Shown here: positions 22,249 to 33,405 of the stretch, piece after piece
Layout of the letters: every line of letters starts with the position of its first letter
Position numbering within the stretch: the stretch's first letter is position 1
Source: Cycas panzhihuaensis
Lineage: Eukaryota > Cycadophyta
DNA length: 64,000 bases
Reading direction: 5' to 3'
Assembly: GCA_023213395.1 (NCBI GenBank)
Contig: CM041465.1
Coordinates: forward strand, 182,101,741 to 182,165,740
The notes under the pieces: generated by a model
What the model saw: only the letters and a program-made list of their open reading frames with translations
Told to the model about the DNA's origin: nothing
Database searches by the model: none
Position numbers and translations under genes: made by a program

Positions 22249-22253
22249 ATCCA

Positions 22254-23830
22254 TGTTGAAATGGGTTTTGTCTCAATTAATACCATAGGTAATGGCTTTT
22301 AATTTATAAACAAACTTAAGGAGAATCTTAAAGATAAGACTCTAGAAAAAATAAATAGATTAACTTATCAATCCACAAATAATAGTATAAGAGATGGACT
22401 TGTAAAATCTAAGTATTACTTTTTTTTAAATTTAAGCAAGGGAAAGCTATTTTCTGGCTAGGTCTATCTATACTTTTAAAGGTGAATCATAAGAAATATA
22501 TATAATCAAAGTTTCTCACAAGCCTCAAGGGTAATAAAAATGAGTATAACAATAAAAGAAAAATGCTCAAGATATTAGTAGATGGTGTGATTATCATAAA
22601 ATAAACACTTATTGTAATGGAAATTATACAACTTGAAAGGAACCCTTACTTACATAATATATACAAGCAAAAGGCAAAGAAAAGGAGGAGCTCATATCCA
22701 ATCTAGAAGACCCAAGGGTTCTTATAATATAACTAAGTAATAATAAAGAGAGTGAGTAACTTTATCATATAAAAATAAAAGTTGTTGAGCAACTTCTTCA
22801 CACTATCTTTGATAATAAGGTCCAAAAGAAATTAATTTCCATGGATATAGTTAATCACATATCTTTGTCTACCTTATTCATCTAAATCTATGCCACATTT
22901 CATGGTTGTAAGAAGGTAACTAATTTAATATCATTCATCAATATCAATTGAAATTTATCATATATCTTATGAAGGGTGAAGTGCTTTATGATGTTATATT
23001 ATTAGATGTAAGTGATGCCATATTTAGGAAGCCTTATATATGTAGATGGTATTCTAAATACCAAATAAGACCATAATAAATCAAATTGTTGAAGGATGAC
23101 ATTACTTATGTCATAAAGGAAACTCTTTCAAAATAGAGTAATATGGCATCCATTTTAGCCTTATAAGCTAAGAAAATAATATTTCTTCTAGTAAGGCTTC
23201 CACTTATATCTACTTCAAGCCAAATTATTGATTCGCAAGTTCTATCTATTTTATACCTTAAACACAAAGATATAATAAATGCATTATTCAAAGATTTTAC
23301 ATGTGTGTTCTAGAAAATTAGTGGTTTATTTCTAAACCATCATATACAACATCAAATTGATATAATTCAATGATCATCTCTTCTTAATGTTGTTCTCTAT
23401 AAGTAATCTACACCTTTTGATATTACATGTGTGTCTTTAATGTTATTTTTTGGCCCATAAATATTAAAAGAATAAGAAAGGGTTAAAAATTTTATTAAAT
23501 AGATTCTAGTTATCCATAGGTACTTGGAGAATATGCTTGGCAAATCACAACAAAAATATAGGAACCATCATAACATGCATAGAGTGGAACACACATTTAA
23601 AGTAGGTGATAAATTTTGGTTACATCTATAAAAGGAAAGGTTTAAACCTTAAAATTCAACCACTTTATTATACCATACTCATAGTGGCAAGTGAAAATGA
23701 TTTTATATTGTATTTTCCTTCATATCCAAGTATACATGTTGTATTCAATGTATAGTTTCTTAATGTACATGTACCACCAATACGAGAGCAAATAGATGAC
23801 TCTCCATAACAACTACCTACAAAATAATCT
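22254..23830 (+). pseudogene. Ty3-like gag end, protease-RT spacer and integrase tail (element J)
   Basis: With stops ignored, three family landmarks appear in order. A zinc-knuckle-like segment WCDYHKINTYCNGNY lies near 22583-22630. A segment of the type found between protease and RT, EVLYDVILLDVSDAIFRKPY, lies near 22980-23035. An integrase C-terminus, KYRNHHNMHRVEHTFKVGDK followed by FWLHL and KERFK, lies near 23550-23645. The RT, RNase H and integrase core are absent between the last two, so J suffered a large internal deletion. Stops are frequent. This is the oldest layer of stack 1. Confidence 0.7.
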
Positions 23831-25411
23831 AGTAGCCCTTATCACTTTTAAAAGGTATAAATTGCTTTATACAACTTGGATTCCACCTTTAAAATATTCA
23901 AATAGAATTTGAAGGAATGAAAAATAATGTTTTTACGCTAAGTATCAACATTATCCAACTCATTTTGAACATAATTAGGAAGGTAGACAAGACAAAATTT
24001 TTGGCTCACTTATAAAAGTCCATTACATACTAATCATCTCTACACATTATAGAAAGAGTTGCCATTGAATAAATGGGATGTCTATATTATCATAGGGCAT
24101 GCCCAAAATCTTCATTTATATTTGTCTAAGGAGATATGAAAATAAATCATGCACATAGTTGAAAACATAATAAGTGTACAATTGAAAACATGGCATATTG
24201 ATATTACATAAAGAGTGAAAATAAGAGCTTATAGAGAGATAGAGACATAAATTCATCCCATTGAGTCTTTTATTGATCAGGATTTATATAAAAATGATCT
24301 TATAGAGCATTTCTTACATACCAAAAGTGTTTGCCTACAAGATTTAACCCAAAAACCGCTTGCCCTAGAAGGCTTTCTATATGTTAGGTAACACATTCCT
24401 TTATTAAGAAATATTTAGCATATCCATAAACTATATTTTGATAGAATTTTACTATTGTCTACTTCTACTTCAAGTAAATATTCTAGTAGTAGCACATTTC
24501 CATAAGTCTCTTGGCCTTTAATTTATAGTAGCTATGTTAATAGCATTTTTCTATGGTCTTGGGTTTCCTACTTGAAACATCAATGTAGCAACATATTATT
24601 ATAGAAATTGGGCTACCATTTCACTTGAAATTCATAAGGCATTTCAATGGAGATTTATGTTGGTTCTATTACTCAAGTGTTTTATTCCATACATCTAAAA
24701 TTACCAGCATAGATGTAGCTTACATTGCATGTTATTGATGACATCCCATGACCACTTGGCCTACCACTTTTCTTATTATCAATACTTCATAATTATTGGT
24801 TATTAAAAACTTGATGTCCTTAAAGAATTTATACTTTTCTTTGATTCCCAATTCATATATAATTACTTGAGTGAAGGAGTGACTGTAAATTTTTAGATAG
24901 TTTATGTTTTGAAATATTATTAGGATGAGGTTTGATTAGTGGTTGATTAAGGGTGCAAGGAGATGGGACCATGCTTGCCTCACAAGGACTTAGAGGAAGC
25001 TTTACCATATATATATTTTTGCTTGTATTTATTAAGAATTACAAAGATAAATAGGAAAACAAACCAAGATCATGTATCGAAATCTCTCATCTCTCGTTTC
25101 TATAAGGAATGCAAAAGAAAGGTCTCTTGATTAGGTGGCAGAGCTAAATTTTTTTGGAAATAACATTTGTCTAAATTTTATTTTATAGGAGAGTGTAGAA
25201 GGTAGCAAGTAAAGTGGTGATATGGTAGTGTGGGGTAAGGTAAAATTCTAGGCCAATGCATGATAATAGTAGAATGCACACATGTCTAGGATCAATGGGT
25301 AGTTATATGATGATTTTAGAAGGACAAGCAAGTTAGGTTTCATCCTAGTGTTAATGAGGAGAGAGAATGAGAATTTAAAGACGAGGGCTTGGCTTCCTTC
25401 AGACATTTCTA
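23831..25411. other. unassigned AT-rich sequence
   Basis: No protein motif or LTR pair was found. It probably includes the 3' end of element J. A TATA-like CTTATAAAAG lies near 24010. Nothing else is recognisable up to the U2-like locus. Confidence 0.4.
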
Positions 25412-25470
25412 ACCCCACATTCATGGGCTACTCAAAGAACAAAGGGAAGAGTTATGCTTAAAAAATATAG
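25412..25470 (+). promoter_or_regulatory. U2-type promoter-like elements
   Basis: ACCCCACATTC at 25412-25422 resembles the plant snRNA upstream sequence element (consensus RTCCCACATCG). A TATA-like AAAATATAG lies at 25462-25470. They sit about 70-80 and 22-30 bases before the start of the U2-like RNA, the spacing known for RNA polymerase II-transcribed plant U2 genes. Several bases deviate from consensus. Confidence 0.55.
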
Positions 25471-25490
25471 GGTAAACACCTCCTCAAATA

Positions 25491-25686
25491 ATACCTCTCT
25501 CAACCTTTTGGCTGAGAATAAGTATAGTATCTATTCTTATGAGTTTAATATAGGGTACATGGTTAATTGAACCACTTGATATTAAATTTATTTTTCATTA
25601 AGGAAAAACTATTTTATTAGCTTATTATTAGGGGTTCTTAAGCATTACTCATGTATTATATTACCATAAGAGTTTAGTACACCTCA
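25491..25686 (+). ncRNA. U2: U2 snRNA-like gene copy, diverged
   Basis: The sequence is collinear with plant U2 snRNA over its whole length of about 196 nt. It begins ATACCTCTCTCAACCTTTTG, then has GGCTGAGAATAAGTATAGTA, GAGTTTAATAT, GATATTAAATTTATTTTTC (the Sm-site region), AGCTTATTATTAGGGGTTC and TTTAGTACACC. U2 is the spliceosomal RNA that pairs with the intron branch point. Its GUAGUA branch-recognition box reads AUAGUA here. Most differences are C-to-T or G-to-A, as in a decaying methylated copy, but one hairpin stem (TGGTT/AACCA) still pairs. Promoter-like elements upstream argue for a DNA-level duplicate rather than a retrocopy. Probably a pseudogene; a variant gene cannot be excluded. 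Comparison is from memory of plant U2. Confidence 0.8.
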
Positions 25687-28149
25687 ACCCCAACTCCAAC
25701 ATAATCAAATAAAATGTGTGCTATTTTCCATGTGCCATGAATCATATTGGTTGGTTATGTCATATTTTCTGTTTATTTTATAATTAAATTTATAATATAT
25801 TTTATTTATGATTTATTTTTATAATTAATCATAAAATATAATGTAATAAAATATTTAAATATGATTATTTACTACTTAACCACCATTCTAAGAAATGATG
25901 GATATTCCATAATATTTTCCATATTTGTAGGTAATAGTGTAATGAATTGTGTTCAAAGTTATAGTAATAAATTCAACATATACTCCTAAATGCTATACGT
26001 ATATACATCAAATCTTTATTGTTTGACTTTCCTTCCTTTAAAGGTCTACCTCAGTGCTCATAATAAAGGCTAATACTTATTTACTACCTCTTCTGATTCA
26101 TATCCTCACAAGATTGTGAAATCAAATCTAGTTCATGAGTAATATCTGATCTCATAAACTTGTGAGAAATATATAAATGTTTATCTTTAATAATAGATAG
26201 ATAACAAGTTGAAGTTCATCATTTTTATGCAAGAGTCCATATAAAATCCTCATATGAATCATAAGTCCAATTCATATGTGAATAATCATTGGTTAATACT
26301 TAATTAACCATTCATACTTTATTCTTAATCATGGGTATCATCTTTTAGGTCTATCATCATTGTAAGCATTACCCTAGCAAGTAGATGTGATGCCTTCTAC
26401 ATGTCACAAATACAAAATATCCTAGTCAAGTGAGCTTATATCTTAAATGAGGGGGATTCAACTTATTTATAGAAGACTTTACCTAAATTATTAGAGAGTA
26501 AGTTTGAGTTACTAAGTAGGAAGGAATGTCTTTGTGACTAAAATATGTTTCAAAAGATAAATTAAAGATAATATTAATGATTCAACTCAAAGCAATGTCA
26601 AAGTTGAAATCAATAAACACAATTAAATCTAATCAAGATTAGGGAGGAAAACTTCTAATTTCTCATAAGAATCTATTGGTACCCTAAGGAGGTTATGACA
26701 TAGGAGGTTTAAGAGGAAAAATGAAAATCACCTAAGAGATGTCACATCCACAAAAGATTCAAAGACCACAATGAGGTAACGTTATGAGGAAAAGTAGAGT
26801 TAGAACAATATTACATCATGCACCCAAAGTTTACTATTAAAAGTGGACCCTAGAAATAAGACATAACAAAATAGAAAATAATGAAAAAATAACCAAAAAA
26901 GATAATGTGGATATGGTAGTGGAAGGTCCCTCAAATAATAATTAATTTTTATTTACTCTATCCTATTATAAAAATATAATTTATTCATGTCATAAAATAT
27001 AATGGTGATTTTAATGATTAATTAGATATGTTTATTAAGCAAACTTAATATAAATATTAAATTAAAATGTATTTTATTCATGTCATAAAATATGGATGGT
27101 TGTTTTGTATTTAGTTTTATATTTTCATACTTTAATTAGGGATGAGCTTTAAGTGAGAGGGAAATTGATATCAAATCTATGATATGATTTCTTAGATTCT
27201 ACCTAGGTTGTGGCAAAATAAATGGAGACTAGCTTGAGCTACTATGGATTTGTCCATAGTAAGGTAAGCTTTAAAAAATTATTAAGAACATTATAGAATC
27301 AAAATATATCCTACCACTAAATATAAGAATGTCATTTTTAAAGTTTAAAATATTCATGTTTCAAATCCATTAAATTCCATACAAAATATATTTTAGCCTT
27401 TAGAGCAATAAATTATTTTTCTTTAAGTTTTACTTTAGGGTACTACCTCTAAAAATTTTTAGAATTTTTCTTTCTACCATTAATTTGTTGATCATAGGAT
27501 ATCAAATCATCTTGTATTTTAGTGTTTATTTAGCCTTAATATTTCAAAGCAATGTGAGAAGGTTCATAGTTCATTTTACCTCTTTAAAAGTGTATACCCA
27601 AGATAGCCCATTAAGATATCTCTTAAAGTAGAATTAGGTCATTCCATTACCAACATATGCCATCCCATCCCAAAATAGACCTCTTATACCCACTTTTATT
27701 CTAATCCCCTTTATTGTTCTTATGTTGTCTTTATTATCATCTTGTTTTATGTTGCTTTGTCAATCATTCCATTCCACCCCCTTTAACTAATTCTAGCTAC
27801 TCCACTATAACCTAACATCATCATACTATGATGGTCTAAAATAGCCACCTTAGGAATCAATAAAAATATTCATATATTAGGACATATGACCCCATGAATT
27901 TAATAATCAAGAGAAAGTAGCCATGTATTAATTTAGTAGGTAGTTAGACTTGCAATAATGGCTCAACATACTTGACAATAAGTTTTTACGTGAAGGCTTT
28001 TCATATGAATTTAATAAGGCATGATTTGCTTGGATCACTTAGAAGGACAAGCTTTTAGTTTGGAGAAATAATAGATAAGAAGTGTTGTAGTAATTGGCAC
28101 TAGCCTTTAATGCTTCAAATATGATTTCCTTACTTAAGCAAGTAAGCAC
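25687..28149. other. unassigned AT-rich sequence
   Basis: No convincing gene or element boundary. A 20-bp direct repeat (TTATTCATGTCATAAAATAT) occurs at 26981-27000 and 27074-27093 with related flanks. The region around 26000-26450 has the look of LTR or leader sequence but has no partner in the window. Confidence 0.35.
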
Positions 28150-28800
28150 AACAATGGACCCATCCCACAATAAGAAACGTAAGGTAACATTTGACAAACC
28201 GTTGGATATATCAAACAAATGTTATGATCTATCATGGAATTAACATGCAAAACATTGCCTTCCATCTACCAAAAACTAGTTTATCTCCATACTTCACGAG
28301 GATTCCCATAGTAATAACAAAAGTGTATGGTAGAGTCTCACTTGAAAGAAAGCCTCTGAAATCTCTAGTTAAGAAGATTATGATTTAAGTATCTTTCAAA
28401 CCAAACCTATGGAAAAAATAAACCATTAACAAGATGATTATGAAACAATCATCCTCAAAGAAGACATAAGGTAGGATTATGAAATTGGCTCATTAAGTCA
28501 TAGCAAATCTATAATTGATACCAATTAAGATTTTCACAAACCTTTATGAATAATAGAGCCAAGCTTAGAGAATGAAGAAGAGCCAAAGACTACAACACTA
28601 AAGGAGATTAGAAAAGCTAATATAAAATTAAAAGCTATTACATATTCATAGCAAACTAAAATTCCACTCAAGGTGAAGTATCATAAAAGAAAAAAATTAA
28701 AAAATCTAGTAGATGTTATAAGAATGGTAGCCAATACACTCATGAACCTATTAAACTAAACCATAATTTAAGTAAACAATATGATGAAAATATTATAAAT
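28150..28800 (+). pseudogene. decayed reading frame of unknown family
   Basis: Largely one frame reads through as a Lys/Glu/Ile-rich polypeptide when TAG/TAA codons are ignored. Examples are NEEEPKTTTLKEIRKANIKL near 28570-28630 and PLKVKYHKRKKLKNLVDVIR near 28665-28725. Most interrupting stops could derive from Gln codons. A purine run (GGAGAAGGG, 28869-28877) follows, then TGTAG, which may mark a polypurine tract and LTR start. No family could be named. It may be the 3' end of another retroelement. Confidence 0.3.
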
Positions 28801-29460
28801 ATTTAGGGACCTAAGTTGGTTATACTAAATAAAAAATGAATCATACATACTTAGGTAGAGAGCACTATGGAGAAGGGTGTAGTTTTACCCTTTCATTGTT
28901 GATTATTTTTTATTTGAATACTATAGATAAGATCTCTTTCCTATGTTCACTAAGTGATAAGGTTGCTTAGTTATTATAATTATATCATTGTTCTTTATTA
29001 TTTCTTAGTATGAGTGTTTCTATAATAGTGTGGACCACTAGAATATGTTTATCCTAGTGTTCACTAGATAAACTAGAATAAAACTTTCTTTTTAACTTTA
29101 TCTTTCAAGACTAGTGAAATTTTTAGGAGAACTTAGTCAAATTTTGTTATTTGAAAGTTTTAATTTGTTAGCTTTTAAAAAAAGTGATAAGAAGGATATT
29201 AATCAATAGTAATAGGCTATTGAAACTACAAAATAGTATAAGGTTACTCACGTATATTAGCCTCAATGTCATCCTATTTATAATAATATTATTAGTAATT
29301 AATTCTAAACTAACTACTTTATTATTAGTGTCAATTTGTCTAGTGGAGTCATTAAGTTAAGTAGTATTAATAATGAAATTATAAATCAAGTCATCTTATG
29401 AATCATTTATTGAATAATATGAATGGAACCCAATAACCAATATCTATAATTAAGAATACT
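28801..29460 (+). other. possible LTR or leader upstream of element K
   Basis: AT-rich and non-coding. A putative LTR start TGTAGTTTTACCC at 28878 follows a purine run. The stretch reaches the first gag-like sequence of K. No second copy was recognised near 38 kb, so it is not confirmed as the K LTR. Confidence 0.3.
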
Positions 29461-29934
29461 AGTACTAGCTCTAAGTTCTATCCATAGTTTGATTGTCAAC
29501 CAGATGATCAATAATAAGAAGATCCACATAAATTTTTTAAAATCCTATAACTTTTTTCATTTGAAGTTAGAAGTCAAAACTTTACCACTATTTCTCAATT
29601 ACCCCATTATAATGAGGGTCTCATGACCTTCATTTTTTACTATGATAATTTTAACCAATAATTTTAGGGTCAACCACCTATAGACATCCTAAGCCTATAT
29701 TTGTATACATTTTCTTACCTACATCATTTTGATGAGGTCACTGTATATATCATAATGCATTAGCTTATTTTCTTACATAAATTTTTGGGCAAATGACATA
29801 CAAGAACCTCCTTTCACTTTTTTTTATTCCACCCTTAAAATTTTGAGCTAAGGTCAAGATTCATAAAAATAACACCAAGATCCAATCTAGAATGGTCTCA
29901 GGAATCCAATATGATTCTTATTATGCAAAGTTAA

Positions 29935-30870
29935 ATGGATCTAAAATTTAACAATATCTATCAATTCTTTTATGAGATTAAGAATACCATCCAATCATTA
30001 ACTAATCAAGTTGCTCATCTCCTACTAAAAGCTAAGAATAAGAAGGATGAAGAGGAGGAAAGGAGTAGTATGGAGAGATATCATAGAGATGTAGGAGGGG
30101 AAAGATACCCAGACTTTTAGGAAAACCAAGAAAATCTCGTCCCTAAGATAAAAATCTATAAATTTAATGGAAGGGATGTTCATACTTGGATAAGTCAAAT
30201 GGAATAATATTTTATCCTATACTAAGTACTTACATATAAGAAGATTGCATTAGCTTCATTGCACATAAAAACATAACCATTCCAATGGTACCAATGAATG
30301 AAAGGAAAATTTGATGGGTTATCATATAAGTAAGATAATTTTGTAGAAGACATCTCACCATAATTTGATAATGTTTGGGATAGCAACTACTTTAGACAAC
30401 TTACTAAGGTAAGACAATTAGGAATGGAGCAAGACTACACTATAGAGCACCAATAACTTTCAACTTGAGTAGATGATTTAAGCAATGATAAGTTGTTAGA
30501 AATATATATTGGGTGATTAAAGGATAAAATCTAACATAATCTATATATCTTACAACCAGCAAATATCTTAGTTGCCATCAAGTTGGCATGATAGATTAAG
30601 GCCAAGAATAAACCCATAACATGACCTATAGGATCATATGAGGAGAAGAACCAATAATGACCTAAGTAGTCATAACCTTAAGCCCATGCCTAAATACTAA
30701 TACTAATGGAAATGGATGAAAGATAAGATAAAGAGCTATGTTTTAGATGTAATAATAAGTGGGTACAAGGACATAGATGCATAGAAAAATATATTTTCAT
30801 CATAAAAGACACCTATAATAAGGATGAAGAAGAATAAAAAAATATCTAAAGAGTCATAAGAGATCAATGA
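29935..30870 (+). pseudogene. Ty3-like gag (element K)
   Basis: The open frame 29935-30120 gives a helical N-terminal segment (IKNTIQSLTNQVAHLLLKAK) and a Glu/Arg-rich linker. After a stop it continues with VPKIKIYKFNGRDVHTWISQ and MEQYF, the start of the capsid (FxG-x4-W). Further helices follow, then the zinc knuckle CFRCNNKWVQGHRC at 30739-30780, whose Cys and His residues are all present. Stops near 30120, 30210, 30280 and beyond inactivate it. Gag would form the particle and package RNA. Confidence 0.8.
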
Positions 30871-30929
30871 ATGGGAAATGACAACCATTTTAGTTCATGC
30901 CTTGGCAAGTATTACAACCCCCTAGATAT

Positions 30930-31240
30930 TGAATATCATAGAGTAAATAAAAAAAATAGAAGGTAGTAATACTCATAGACTTAGGAAGCATACATAATTT
31001 TATTAACATGAAGTTAGCCAAAAAATTCAATTACTTTCCATACCCTATAAAACACTTTTAAGTAATGATTATGATGGGGGAATGATTACTTATGAGGGAA
31101 AGTACCATAATATCAAATTCAACATGGGACATTATATTTTATTATCACCCATATACATGATTCCATTATGTGGAGTGGATATGGTCTTGGGTGTCCAATG
31201 GCTTAAAATTTAGGACAACATCTAACTAAATCTAGAAGAG
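30930..31240 (+). pseudogene. Ty3-like aspartic protease (element K)
   Basis: Around 30960-31030 the readable pieces IDLGS and NFINMKLAKKFNYF correspond to the active-site strand and following helix of Ty3 protease, usually D-S/T-G. Here the block reads IDLGS, so the Asp is kept and the next residue is changed. GVDMVLGVQWL follows near 31180. Frame shifts occur between pieces. The short distance to RT agrees with a single Pol polyprotein. Confidence 0.6.
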
Positions 31241-31539
31241 TTCTTCATCTGATTCATTTCATATAAGAAATAATATCAACTTAATGGAATTACCCCCTTT
31301 GCCCCTCCCAAATTACAAGTTCATGCAAAATAGAGAAACGTATCAAAAAAGGTGGTAATGGGCATATTGTTAGATGTTATGCCTTAAAAGGGTATGCTAT
31401 ATAGGAGGAAGGAAATCCTAATTAGGATATTAACACAGCATAGGACCTAAAAATAATCCTCCTTAGACATAGCCAAGTCTTTAAGGATATTCATAAGGAG
31501 ATTCCATTAGAAAAGGAATAAGATCATACCATTGAGCTT

Positions 31540-32850
31540 ATATAAGGTAGTAATGCCCTAAATATTCATCTTTATAAATACCCCTATCACAAGAAGAATG
31601 AAATAGAAAGATTGGTGCAAGAATTATTAAAGACTAATATAATTAGGAAAAGTAAGAGTACCTTTTAACCTTAATAATATTAGTTAGGAAGAAAGATGGT
31701 TCCTTTAGTATGTGTGTGGATTATAAGGAACTCAATAAAATTATTATTAAGGACTCATGAGTTGCTAGATGAATTAAATAGGTCCTTTTTCTATTCCTCC
31801 TTGGATTTAAGATCAAGATACTACCAGATCATAATTAAAGTGAAAGATATTTATAAGACTACCTTCCATACTTATGAGGGCCATTATGAATTCTTAGTCA
31901 TGCCATTTGGGTTGACAAATACCTTAACAACATTTCAAGGGATTATGAATAAGATTTTCCAACCTTATTTAAGGAAGCATATCTTAGTTTTTTTATGATA
32001 TATTAGTTTTTCACTAAATGTAGGATGATCATATATGTCATATTAACCAAGTCTTATACATACTTGAAGACAACCACCTCTATAGCAAAATATCTAAATA
32101 TAACTTTGGAATATAGGAAGTTGAGTATCTAGGCTATATCATCACTAGGGAAGGGGTTAAGGTGGATCTTAAAAAGATTCAAGGCATTATCAATTGGCTC
32201 ACACTTAGAAACATCTAAGACCTGAGAAGATTTCTTGGGTCAACTAGGTATATTGGAAGTTTGTTAATGGATATACACAACTAGCAACCCCCGCCTTCCC
32301 CTTTATTCAATTGTTAAAAAGGAGCGTCTTCTAATGGAACGAAGTAGTTAGTTAGGCTTTCCAACAATTAAAATATGTTATGACTTAAACCCCAATTCTA
32401 GTAACTCTTTATTTTTATTAATACTTTCACCATTGAGTGTGATACTTCTAACCATGGTATAGGGACAATATTAATATAAGAGAAACATCCCCTTCTTTTT
32501 TTAAATTATAAATTCAAATCTCATGACTTAGAAAAAATAACTTATGAAAAGGAGATGATTGCCATATTATATATAATATAGAAGTTGTAGTAATATCTCT
32601 TAAGAACATACTTCAAGGTGAAGACCAACCATAAAAACTTGAAGTGCTTCTTAAACCATATAGTAGCACTAGTAAAACAATAAAAGTATATGACTAAAAT
32701 GCAAGGCTATGACTTTTAAACAATACATAAAAAGGGTAAGGATGATATAATAGTAGATGCCCTATCAATATGAGATGAAGATTGTACCCTATAGTCCTTG
32801 ACAATCATAGTTCCCATATGGGTTGATGTAGCTAAAATAGAATGGAAAAA
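31540..32850 (+). pseudogene. Ty3-like reverse transcriptase and RNase H (element K)
   Basis: The open frame 31696-31998 has [51 protein letters not shown] and [20 protein letters not shown], all standard RT blocks. The frame breaks at a T run near 31988-31994. In the next frame the catalytic box reads FFYDILVF, where FFDDILVY is expected, so the first Asp is Tyr. NFGIEVEYLGYIIT-like and VKVDLKKIQGI segments follow. An RNase H start reads FTIECDTSNHGIGTIL near 32425-32470. The region ends close to element C. Confidence 0.85.
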
Positions 32851-32858
32851 GAATTAAT

Positions 32859-33201
32859 TAATAAAATATAAGAATACTGAAATTAGCTCTAATTCAAAGT
32901 TAAAATATGATAATAGTTTCTCTAATACCATCAAATAAATGATGTAATAGTAATTGAGAAACATGAACTCATAAGTATATATACATAATGAATCAATCAA
33001 CATGAATATCAAATATCAAATATATAAAGCATGCATTCACTAAGCATAAGCATTGCTATAAGATAGACACTGATATGTATACGTGGGAAACCCATTATGG
33101 GAAAGACCACGAGAGAAGGTAGAGTTAGGAATCCGCTTATGATAATAAGATTTACATCTTTCTCCTCTCTTCATTCTCAAGTTCATAAGTGGTGTGTGTG
33201 T

Positions 33202-33251
<50 letters not shown>

Positions 33252-33405
33252 CCTCATAAGTAATCTATCATATATTATGAGCCTTTACATCATCCAATAA
33301 AGTGATAAATGGATATATATATATACATCTCAGATATCTTGATGTATGTGAATAGTGAGAGGTATATGCATATAAAAAATATATTAAACATTATATATTT
33401 TAACA
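32859..33405 (-). repeat. element C 3' LTR with compound microsatellite
   Basis: 547 bp. At 33192-33246 a (TG)n then (GA)n tract replaces the (AT)n TATA-like segment seen in the sister LTR (about 36762-36778). The frames 33040-33252 and 33097-33300 are shadows of this tract. Two PBS-like motifs (GCTCTAATTCAA at 32885-32896, TCTCTAATACCA near 32918-32929) lie inside the LTR near its left end. Confidence 0.85.
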
